In this document: in pieces, positions 1 to 4,955 of the stretch
How the letters are laid out: each line of letters starts with the position of its first letter
Numbering within the stretch: position 1 is the first letter of the stretch
DNA from: an uncultured Oscillospiraceae bacterium
GTDB lineage: Bacteria; Bacillota; Clostridia; Oscillospirales; Oscillospiraceae
DNA length: 5,097 nucleotides
Direction: 5' to 3'
Assembly (NCBI GenBank): GCA_949093475.1
Contig: CARXAY010000105.1
Coordinates: forward strand, 1 to 5,097
Notes under the pieces: model-generated
Database searches by the model: none
Told to the model about the DNA's origin: nothing
What the model saw: only the letters and a program-made list of their open reading frames with translations
Program-made: the position numbers and the translations under genes

Positions 1-1107
1 GGCGCCGCCGTTGACGTTGACCTTGCTCATGTCGAAGCCCAGCTCGCGGGCCACGGCGATGGACTGGGCGGCAAAGGCCTCGTTGGCCTCCACCAAGTCA
101 ATGTCCTCGATCTTCAGCCCGGCCTTGCTCATGGCCTGACGGGAGGCGGGCACAGGGCCAACGCCCATGATCTTGGGATCGACGCCGCCCTGACCCCAGC
201 TCACCAGCTTCGCCATGGGCTTGAGGCCGTACTTCTCCACCGCCTCGCCGGAGGCCAGCAGGATGGCGGCCGCGCCGTCGTTGATGCCGGAGGCGTTGGC
301 GGCGGTGACCCGCTGGACGTGCTTCTTGGCGTCGGCGGCGTGGACTTGGGACGGCTCAAAGGTGTGGACGATCTCGTCCTCCACCCCCTCCGGGCCGACG
401 GGGAACGCGCCGCGGAGCTTGGAAATGCTCTCGGCGGTCACCCCGGCGCGGGGGAATTCGTCCTTCTTAAACTCCACCATTTCCTTCTTGACCTTCACCA
501 TGACGGGAACGATCTCGTCGTCGAACTTGCCCGCGGCCTGCGCGGCCTCGGTCTTTTGCTGGGAGGCTGCGCCGAAGGCGTCCAGCTCCTCACGGGTAAT
601 GCCCCACACGTCGCAGATGTTCTCGGCGGTGGTGCCCATGTGGTAGTTGTTAAACGCGTCCCACAGACCGTCGCGGATCATGGTGTCCACCATCTTCTTA
701 TCCCCCATGCGGGCGCCCCAGCGCTCTTCCATGGAGGCAAAGGGCGCGGCAGACATATTTTCCGTGCCGCCGGCCACGATCACGTCGGCGTCGCCGGAGA
801 GGATGGCCCGCGCGCCTTCAATGACGCTCTTCATGCCCGAACCGCAGACCATGCCCACGGTGTAGGCGGGGACAGAATAGGGCAGGCCCGCCTTCACGCC
901 CACCTGACGGGCCACGTTCTGGCCCTGCGCGGCGGTGAGGATGCAGCCGAACATCAGCTCGTCCACCTGCTCGGGCTTCACGTTCCCCCGGCTAAGCACT
1001 TCCTTGACCACCGTCGCGCCCAGATCAGCGGCGGGAATGTCCTTCAGCGAGCCGCCAAAAGAACCTACGGCGGTGCGGCAGCAGTTGACCACATAGACTT
1101 CGCGCAT
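1..1107 (-). CDS. thlA: Acetyl-CoA C-acetyltransferase (thiolase), 3' end cut by window edge
   Basis: Cytoplasmic biosynthetic thiolase that condenses two acetyl-CoA to acetoacetyl-CoA, the entry step of clostridial butyrate formation. The reverse strand is open from the ATG at 1107 to the edge (369 codons). The translation follows Clostridium ThlA as I recall it: N-terminus MREVYVVNCCRTAVGSFGGS, nucleophile Cys88 in VCGSGMK, GDADVIVAGGTENMS near 106-120, DGLWDAFNNYHMG near 145, NEAFA at 342-346 (Asn342 of the oxyanion hole), and VNVNGGA as the last residues. The GHP histidine and the second catalytic cysteine lie beyond the edge; the full protein should be about 418 residues. Residues ~236-265 form an insertion absent from the 392-residue ThlA. 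Start: GGAGGT at 1115-1120 sits 7 nt upstream. An in-frame ATG at 1122 overlaps that ribosome site and is unlikely. The gene has its own promoter. The family is certain; the exact paralogue is inferred. Confidence 0.95.
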   Translation of the reverse strand, partial: MREVYVVNCCRTAVGSFGGSLKDIPAADLGATVVKEVLSRGNVKPEQVDELMFGCILTAAQGQNVARQVGVKAGLPYSVPAYTVGMVCGSGMKSVIEGARAILSGDADVIVAGGTENMSAAPFASMEERWGARMGDKKMVDTMIRDGLWDAFNNYHMGTTAENICDVWGITREELDAFGAASQQKTEAAQAAGKFDDEIVPVMVKVKKEMVEFKKDEFPRAGVTAESISKLRGAFPVGPEGVEDEIVHTFEPSQVHAADAKKHVQRVTAANASGINDGAAAILLASGEAVEKYGLKPMAKLVSWGQGGVDPKIMGVGPVPASRQAMSKAGLKIEDIDLVEANEAFAAQSIAVARELGFDMSKVNVNGGA

Positions 1108-1179
1108 GACAATTACCTCCATTATTTTCACAAATTTTGCCCCTCCCACCCCTCCGAGGGCAAAAGCGGGAGTGATTTC
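1108..1179 (-). promoter_or_regulatory. Structured G-rich 5' leader of the thiolase mRNA
   Basis: The predicted leader runs from about 1179 to the start codon. An 8-bp perfect stem (TTTTGCCC, 1165-1158, with GGGCAAAA, 1142-1135) closes a 15-nt purine-rich loop. On the mRNA strand the loop and right arm hold four G-runs of 2, 4, 3 and 4, each separated by one base (1155-1140). A competing pairing joins CTCCC at 1172-1168 to GGGAG at 1147-1143. The true ribosome site (1120-1115) lies 3' of the stem and is free. No U-tract follows, so this is not an intrinsic terminator. It matches no riboswitch I recognise. A regulatory role is inference. Confidence 0.4.
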
Positions 1180-1185
1180 CTTTTG

Positions 1186-1214
1186 ATTATATCAGCCTCA
1201 AATCCAAATTACAA
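1186..1214 (-). promoter_or_regulatory. Sigma-A promoter of the thiolase gene
   Basis: On the minus strand, TTGTAA (1214-1209) and TATAAT (1191-1186) are separated by exactly 17 bp. TGA immediately before the -10 box makes it an extended -10 (TGNTATAAT). Transcription should begin near 1179, giving a leader of about 72 nt. It lies between the terminator of the upstream operon and the thiolase, so the thiolase is a separate transcription unit. Confidence 0.85.
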
Positions 1215-1239
1215 GAGGCTGGCGGCAACTTTGTGAAAT

Positions 1240-1289
1240 TTTTATCAAAACACCTCCGCCCCGGCAGTCAAGACCTGTCGGGGCGGAGG
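1240..1289 (-). terminator. Intrinsic terminator of the GntR-ABC operon
   Basis: Two 15-nt arms (1289-1275 and 1267-1253) pair with one G-T position and enclose a 7-nt loop. The stem is very GC-rich (CCTCCGCCCCGGCAG on the plus strand). On the minus strand it is followed by a T-rich run (GTGTTTTGATAAAAATTT). It lies 33 nt after the permease stop codon at 1322. On the plus strand no T-run follows, so it acts mainly in the minus direction. Confidence 0.88.
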
Positions 1290-1321
1290 CGCATAAGAGA
1301 AATGAGAGAGGGTTTTTGGGC

Positions 1322-3082
1322 TTAATCCACGACAATCGTTGCGCCGGAGTAGGAGGGCCGCTCCTCATCCAGATAGCCCAGTTCCTTGAGGGTCTTCCAT
1401 GTCTCGGTCAGCTCCGGACTGAGGTACAGCTCGTAGTATTCTGTCTCCCGCCCGGCGGCGGTGTTGTTCCACTCGGCGTGGAGAGAGCCGGTGTTGACCT
1501 CGTCCTCCTTCCCCGCCCAAGCCCGAAGGACGTACCGCCCGGCCTTTAGGTCGGCGGTGACCGCGTCCCACACAGGCTTGATATCCTCAGTGGATATTTC
1601 CCAGCCATTATACTCTGCGTCATCGTCATTTCCCGTGGGAATCCGCAGCTCGGCGGAGAGATAGTTGGGCGTGCCCCGCTCGTAGGGGAAGGACACGTCC
1701 CCTTTGCCCAGCGCGGCGTCCAGCAGCCGGTTCAGCTCGTCGCCGGAGGCGTAGTAGGTGCGGTACTGCCGCTGGAGGGATGTCCAGCCCAGCTTGTAGT
1801 TCACCCGGACGTTGAGGTAGTTGTCCTCGTCCTTCCCGGCGTCCTCCTCCCGGTGTTCCACCAGATACTGGTGAAGGTCGGTGATGGCCTTCACCTGCTC
1901 CCCGGTGAATTTCAGACCGTTGTCGGCGGCGGAGGACAGCCCCGTGCCACTAAAGGACGCGGTCACCGACTTCACGCTCGCCGGGTCGGGGACGCGGGTG
2001 GTGAAGCCGATCCAGTCCATATCCACCGCCGCCACCAGCAAAAGAAAGGCTACGGCGGAGATGACCCCGCCCTTCCAGTGCTTCCACACCTTGAAGGACT
2101 TAGCCAGCAGCATTTCCGCCGCCATGTAGCAAAGGAACGCCGCCACCGCGCAGCAAACGCCGAACTTCCAGCCGTCGTTCAGGTCTACGGAGTCGAAAAT
2201 GATAAGGGTGAATAGCGTGCCGAAGGCCATGCCGCCGCAGACCGTAACGCAAATTTTGAATAGCCACTTGATGGGATCGAAGGCGATCAGGTCGCCCGAC
2301 CGCTCCGCCTTGCGGATATGGTGGAGACCCACGGCGCACAGGGCCATGAGGAAGCCCACGGCGGCGTAAATGGCCAGCATATTCCAGTCGTCAAAGCCCA
2401 TGGGGCTTTGCCATCTGTGCTGGGTGAGCTGCATTACCGGGCACAGCCAGCCGCACGCCTCGTACACCCCGTCGCCGAAACCCACGAAGCCGTAGAGGAA
2501 GCCGCCCAGCAGGCCCTCCACCAGCTCCAGCATGACAGGGACGATGAAGTTAAAGATGGCGTAAAAGGCCACCGCCGCCACCGCGTGGCCGGAGATGACA
2601 CAGCACAGGACGGCGAAGGACAGCCAAAAGAAGCTGTTCAGCGCACCCGCCGCAAGGAAGATCAGGATTTCCGGAGCTAAATACCCGATGATCCCCTCCA
2701 GCAAAACGGTCACCAGCGTCACCACCACCAGCGGGCCCACCAGCATGGTGTACCCCGCGGCAAAGGCGGTGAGGAACACCCCTTCCCTTCTTAGGGGCAG
2801 CGCGCCCACAAAGTTGGCGGCGGGGCTTTTGAACAGGTGGAAGAAGGTGGCTACCGCCACCAGCGCGGCGGTAAAAGCCAGTGAGGAAGCCAAAAGCGTA
2901 ATGCAGTCCATGGGCTGGTAGCGCACAAATTTTGCCACATCGCTGCCCCACACGTTCCGGTTCCAGATCTGCAGAGGGATGACCATGATCCACAGCGCCA
3001 GCCACGCCGCCCACAGCGGCCAGTTGCGCTTGAGGTGCTTCTTATATAAGGTAAGACTAAAGAATGATGTCTCGCACCGCAT
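1322..3082 (-). CDS. ABC transporter permease with large C-terminal extracytoplasmic domain (YtrC/D-like)
   Basis: Predicted membrane partner of the ATPase encoded just upstream. The 586-residue protein has no signal peptide but about nine hydrophobic segments (approx. 20-40, 61-84, 101-128, 136-164, 167-188, 235-255, 273-296, 304-327, 339-356). The segment ERSGDLIAFDPIKWLF at 260-275 resembles clostridial permeases paired with YtrB-type ATPases. After the last helix comes a polar, acidic domain of about 225 residues (360-586) with tryptophan- and tyrosine-rich stretches. I associate this tail with the DUF6449 type, from memory. Start: ATG at 3082, because GGAGGT (3098-3093) lies 10 nt upstream. 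A GTG at 3094 in the same frame is part of that ribosome site. The gene overlaps the ATPase gene by 26 nt, implying coupled translation. With one permease gene, a homodimer is likely. The substrate is unknown. Confidence 0.85.
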   Translation of the reverse strand: MRCETSFFSLTLYKKHLKRNWPLWAAWLALWIMVIPLQIWNRNVWGSDVAKFVRYQPMDCITLLASSLAFTAALVAVATFFHLFKSPAANFVGALPLRREGVFLTAFAAGYTMLVGPLVVVTLVTVLLEGIIGYLAPEILIFLAAGALNSFFWLSFAVLCCVISGHAVAAVAFYAIFNFIVPVMLELVEGLLGGFLYGFVGFGDGVYEACGWLCPVMQLTQHRWQSPMGFDDWNMLAIYAAVGFLMALCAVGLHHIRKAERSGDLIAFDPIKWLFKICVTVCGGMAFGTLFTLIIFDSVDLNDGWKFGVCCAVAAFLCYMAAEMLLAKSFKVWKHWKGGVISAVAFLLLVAAVDMDWIGFTTRVPDPASVKSVTASFSGTGLSSAADNGLKFTGEQVKAITDLHQYLVEHREEDAGKDEDNYLNVRVNYKLGWTSLQRQYRTYYASGDELNRLLDAALGKGDVSFPYERGTPNYLSAELRIPTGNDDDAEYNGWEISTEDIKPVWDAVTADLKAGRYVLRAWAGKEDEVNTGSLHAEWNNTAAGRETEYYELYLSPELTETWKTLKELGYLDEERPSYSGATIVVD

Positions 3083-3962
3083 ATTCCTGTTCACCTCCTA
3101 ACTCATAGATGAAAATTTCCTCCAAGCTCAGGGGCAGGGCCTCCAGCAAAATGGGGGAATACACCGCCAGACGGTTGGTGGCCTCCTCCGCCGTGCCCCG
3201 GATGATGATGGTATGGATGCGGCCCACATGGGAAATGTGCAGGATCTCCATGTCCTCCGGGAACTGGGGAGCTTCCTTCTCCTGAAAGACCACCTGCATT
3301 TTGACCACATTGCCCTGAAGCTCTTTCAGCGACCGCTCGATCATCATCGACCCGTGGGACAAAATGCCCACCCAGTCGCACACGTCCTCTAACTCCCGCA
3401 GGTTGTGGGAGGACACCAGAACCGTCGTGCCGTGGTTGGCCACGTCCTTGAGCATCAGCGACCACACCTGCCGCCGCATGACGGGGTCAAGGCCGTCCAC
3501 CGGCTCGTCCAGCAGGAGATATTCCGGGCGGCAGGAGAGGGCCAGCCAGAACGCCGCCTGCTTCTGCATCCCCTTGGAGAGCCGCCGCATGGGGGAATTT
3601 TCGTTGACCTCCGGGAAGGCCTCCTTCAAGTGTTCATACCGCTCCACGTCGAACTTGGGGTAAATGCCCTTGTAAAACTTCATCATGTCCTTGGTGGAGG
3701 CCGAAGTGAAGTAAAACAGCTCGTCGGGAATACAGGCGATCTTCCCTTTGACGAGGGGGTTTTCATAGCCGTTCTCGCCCCCTACCTCCACTTCCCCGCT
3801 CTCGGGCTGGTACACCCCGGAGATGTGGCGGAGAATGGTGGACTTCCCCGCGCCGTTTGGCCCTACCAACCCGTAGACCGCACCGGCGGGAACGGTCATG
3901 GTCAGGTCTTTCAGGCAATGAAAGCTGTCAAAGTGCTTCTCCACATGGCTCACTTTGATCAT
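3057..3962 (-). CDS. ABC transporter ATP-binding protein (YtrB-like, ABC-2 exporter type)
   Basis: Cytoplasmic ATPase subunit of the ABC complex, energising the downstream-encoded permease. In the 301-residue protein the nucleotide-binding domain spans ~1-215. It contains Walker A GPNGAGKST (34-42), a Q-loop region reading CIPDE (77-81) with Asp where Gln is usual, signature LSKGM (128-132) instead of LSGGQ, Walker B YLLLDEP (148-154), D-loop GLDP (157-160) and the H-loop histidine in SSH (184-186). Residues ~216-301 form a C-terminal extension typical of this subfamily. The ATG overlaps the repressor's stop as ATGA (3962-3959), and AAGGAG at 3977-3972 is its ribosome site. The operon order GntR-ATPase-permease matches the start of the Bacillus ytr operon. 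A drug, peptide or cell-envelope substrate is possible but nothing here identifies it. Confidence 0.93.
   Translation of the reverse strand: MIKVSHVEKHFDSFHCLKDLTMTVPAGAVYGLVGPNGAGKSTILRHISGVYQPESGEVEVGGENGYENPLVKGKIACIPDELFYFTSASTKDMMKFYKGIYPKFDVERYEHLKEAFPEVNENSPMRRLSKGMQKQAAFWLALSCRPEYLLLDEPVDGLDPVMRRQVWSLMLKDVANHGTTVLVSSHNLRELEDVCDWVGILSHGSMMIERSLKELQGNVVKMQVVFQEKEAPQFPEDMEILHISHVGRIHTIIIRGTAEEATNRLAVYSPILLEALPLSLEEIFIYELGGEQEYAVRDIIL
3093..3098 (-). promoter_or_regulatory. Ribosome binding site that fixes the permease start
   Basis: GGAGGT on the minus strand lies inside the 3' end of the ATPase gene. A GTG at 3094-3092 overlaps it and would give a protein four residues longer, but that codon cannot use this site. 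The ATG at 3082 has a suitable distance. Confidence 0.8.
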
Positions 3963-4207
3963 GGTTCTTCTCTCCTTTCCGCCACCCGGTAAGTGGCCGT
4001 GTCGTCCTTCTCCAGCGCGCCCTGCCGGGCCAACTGGTCATAGGCGCTTCGCACCGCGTTGGGGTTGAGCACCATCTGCCAAGCCAGCTCCTCCGGGCTT
4101 GGCAGCGTTTCTCCGGGGAGAAACGCGCCCCGTTCCAGCAGCCGCTCCAAAGAGTCCGCCACCTGATCCCAAACCGGGCCGGCCTGACGGCTTGTCAAGG
4201 GAATCAC
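3959..4207 (-). CDS. Short GntR-family (YtrA-type) transcriptional regulator
   Basis: Likely autorepressor of the operon. The 82-residue protein is essentially only the winged-helix DNA-binding domain: GPVWDQVADSLERLLERGAF (10-29), LPGETLPSPEELAWQM (30-45), then the recognition-helix region NPNAVRSAYDQLARQGALE (48-66). YtrA-type proteins usually have ~120-130 residues with a helical dimerisation tail; that tail is absent. The wing motif, normally rich in Arg/Gly (RGxGTF), reads DDTATYRV. The usual Arg in SxRELA is Glu (SPEELA). The gene is intact: its TGA overlaps the ATPase start by 4 nt, so it is not a frameshifted remnant. I prefer the GTG at 4207 because GGAGG (4220-4216) lies 8 nt upstream. 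The ATG at 4222 overlaps the ribosome site and falls at the predicted transcript end. Confidence 0.82.
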   Translation of the reverse strand: MIPLTSRQAGPVWDQVADSLERLLERGAFLPGETLPSPEELAWQMVLNPNAVRSAYDQLARQGALEKDDTATYRVAERREEP

Positions 4208-4215
4208 ACCTGTCC

Positions 4216-4220
4216 CCTCC
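4216..4220 (-). promoter_or_regulatory. Ribosome binding site that fixes the GntR start
   Basis: GGAGG (followed by GG) on the minus strand lies 8 nt before the GTG at 4207. The in-frame ATG at 4222 shares its G with this motif and has only AAGGA abutting it, so it is a poor start. Confidence 0.7.
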
Positions 4221-4224
4221 ATTC

Positions 4225-4240
4225 CTTGTAAGTTTACAAG
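4225..4240. promoter_or_regulatory. Perfect inverted repeat, probable GntR operator
   Basis: CTTGTAAGTTTACAAG has two perfect 7-bp arms (CTTGTAA/TTACAAG) around a 2-bp centre. It covers the predicted -10 box of the repressor operon and lies just upstream of the repressor gene. This is where YtrA-type repressors bind in autoregulated operons. Binding by this protein is inference from position and symmetry. Confidence 0.75.
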
Positions 4241-4260
4241 AAGAGTTTACCACGTTGCAA
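4231..4260 (-). promoter_or_regulatory. Promoter of the GntR-ABC operon
   Basis: On the minus strand TTGCAA (4260-4255) and TAAACT (4236-4231) are 18 bp apart. Transcription would start near 4224, giving a leader of about 16 nt before the GTG at 4207. The -10 lies wholly inside the inverted repeat, consistent with repression by blocking RNA polymerase. A second TAAACT (4249-4244) lacks a matching -35. Confidence 0.6.
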
Positions 4261-4301
4261 GGGGGAAATCCTTAATAAAACCTTACAATTTTTGAAAACC
4301 C

Positions 4302-4330
4302 TTGAGAACCCCGGTTTGCCGTGCTATACT
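4302..4330 (+). promoter_or_regulatory. Sigma-A promoter of the HD-domain gene
   Basis: TTGAGA (4302-4307) and TATACT (4325-4330) are exactly 17 bp apart, with TGC before the -10 making it extended. Start of transcription is expected near 4337. The TTG at 4302 is in frame with the gene downstream but is the -35 box, not a start codon. The promoter is divergent from the GntR operon promoter, about 40 bp away. Confidence 0.85.
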
Positions 4331-4361
4331 GGACAAAAATCAGGAAATTGGGGGATCTCTT

Positions 4362-4859
4362 ATGATAGACAACTATAATCTCCACTGCTTCCTCTCGGTC
4401 ATCCGCAGCCTTCTGGACACCCCGGAGGTGCAGTCTATGGCCCAGTGGCGGCATCACTTTGACGTGACCTGCTATGAACACTCCCTGTTCGTCTCCTACA
4501 TCGCGTTCCGGCTGGCCCGGTTCTTCCACATGGACTGCTACGCCGCCGCCCGGGCCGGACTACTCCACGACCTTTACCTTTACAGTCCCTACGACCCCAC
4601 CTCTCACCCCGGCAACCAGTGCTTCTACCACCCCGTCGCCGCCCTACATAACGCCAAGGCCCTCGTGCCCGACCTTTCCCCCGAGGAGCAAAACAGCATC
4701 CTCACCCATATGTGGCCGCTGGCCGCTCATATGCCTAAGTGCCGTCTGGCCATCATCATCAACCTCTCCGATAAGTTCTGCGCCACCTTGGAGGTGCTGA
4801 AGCTCTATCATTTGTTGAAGGTACGAGATTCCATGCCCGCGTCCACCTATCAGGGGTAA
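4362..4859 (+). CDS. HD-domain metal-dependent phosphohydrolase
   Basis: Small cytoplasmic HD-superfamily protein of 165 residues with no membrane segment or signal peptide. The metal-site pattern is visible: His40 in CYEHSLFVSY, the His69-Asp70 doublet in GLLHDLYLY, His90 in CFYHP, His116 in THMWPL and Asp137 in LSDKFC. This spacing matches clostridial stand-alone HD proteins usually annotated only as HD-domain hydrolases. HD proteins cleave phosphate esters such as nucleotides or cyclic dinucleotides, but the substrate cannot be read here. The start is ATG 4362 with GGGGGA (4350-4355) six bases before it; longer versions would begin inside the promoter. The TAA is followed at once by a parS-like palindrome and then a terminator-like stem. 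It is transcribed alone and divergently from the GntR operon; no functional link is evident. Confidence 0.88.
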   Translation: MIDNYNLHCFLSVIRSLLDTPEVQSMAQWRHHFDVTCYEHSLFVSYIAFRLARFFHMDCYAAARAGLLHDLYLYSPYDPTSHPGNQCFYHPVAALHNAKALVPDLSPEEQNSILTHMWPLAAHMPKCRLAIIINLSDKFCATLEVLKLYHLLKVRDSMPASTYQG

Positions 4860-4860
4860 A

Positions 4861-4878
4861 ATGTTCCCCGTGGAACAT
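4861..4878. promoter_or_regulatory. parS: parS-like centromere site
   Basis: ATGTTCCCCGTGGAACAT; the 16-bp core TGTTCCCCGTGGAACA (4862-4877) differs at one base (C at 4868 for A) from the palindromic parS form TGTTCCACGTGGAACA, and at three bases from the Bacillus form TGTTTCACGTGAAACA. Symmetry extends outward to 4859-4880. It begins two bases after the HD gene's stop and lies 78 bp upstream of a ParB-family gene, the setting expected of a true ParB-binding site. Chance palindrome or weak hairpin are the alternatives; no T-run follows. Confidence 0.65.
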
Positions 4879-4893
4879 TTCCCGACCCTCTTC

Positions 4894-4955
4894 CCCTTCT
4901 TTCGCCGGTCTGGTGTGGTACACTGAGCCAACCCACCACGAAAGAAGGGCTTTTT
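4894..4955 (+). terminator. Terminator-like stem-loop that also captures the parB ribosome site
   Basis: A perfect 11-bp inverted repeat (CCCTTCTTTCG, 4894-4904; CGAAAGAAGGG, 4939-4949) continues inward, after a 6-nt bulge on the left, with TGGTG (4911-4915) pairing CACCA (4934-4938). The right arm is followed by CTTTTT and then the parB ATG. In a transcript reading through from the HD gene it would form a stem with a five-U tail and bury the AAGAAGGG ribosome site. It is probably the HD gene's terminator. Confidence 0.6.
4916..4924 (+). promoter_or_regulatory. Probable extended -10 promoter of the ParB-family gene
   Basis: TGGTACACT is an extended -10 (TGN plus TACACT at 4919-4924). The -35 is poor (TTCTTT, 4897-4902, 16-bp spacing). 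Transcription would start near 4931, inside the loop of the surrounding stem-loop, so this mRNA would lack the left arm and leave the ribosome site (AAGGG, 4945-4949) free. Confidence 0.5.

Noticed and set aside
1209..1215. TTACAAG at the thiolase -35, identical to half of the GntR operator
   Set aside because: Only one half-site is present with no symmetric partner; a 7-bp match can arise by chance and overlaps the -35 hexamer.
319..1236. A 305-codon open frame on the plus strand, opposite the thiolase
   Set aside because: It is antisense to a certain thiolase, its composition (His, Gly, Ala, Leu-rich) is that of a GC-rich shadow frame, and it has no convincing ribosome site; it also runs through the thiolase promoter.
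2550..3014. 154-codon minus-strand frame within the permease gene
   Set aside because: Out-of-frame shadow of the permease, with Gly/Arg/His-rich translation and no domain resemblance.
3405..3992. 195-codon plus-strand frame opposite the ATPase gene
   Set aside because: Antisense to an ATPase with all ABC motifs; the translation has no recognisable features.
4302..4361. A longer HD protein beginning at TTG 4302
   Set aside because: The TTG is the -35 box and the stretch contains the -10 and expected transcription start; ATG 4362 has its own ribosome site.
4859..4880. parS-like palindrome considered as an intrinsic terminator of the HD gene
   Set aside because: The stem is followed by CCCGACCC rather than a T-run; the later stem at 4894-4949 with TTTTT fits a terminator better.
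4644..4931. Minus-strand frame across the HD gene end and the parS-like site
   Set aside because: Shadow of the HD gene, no ribosome site, and crosses the regulatory region of parB.
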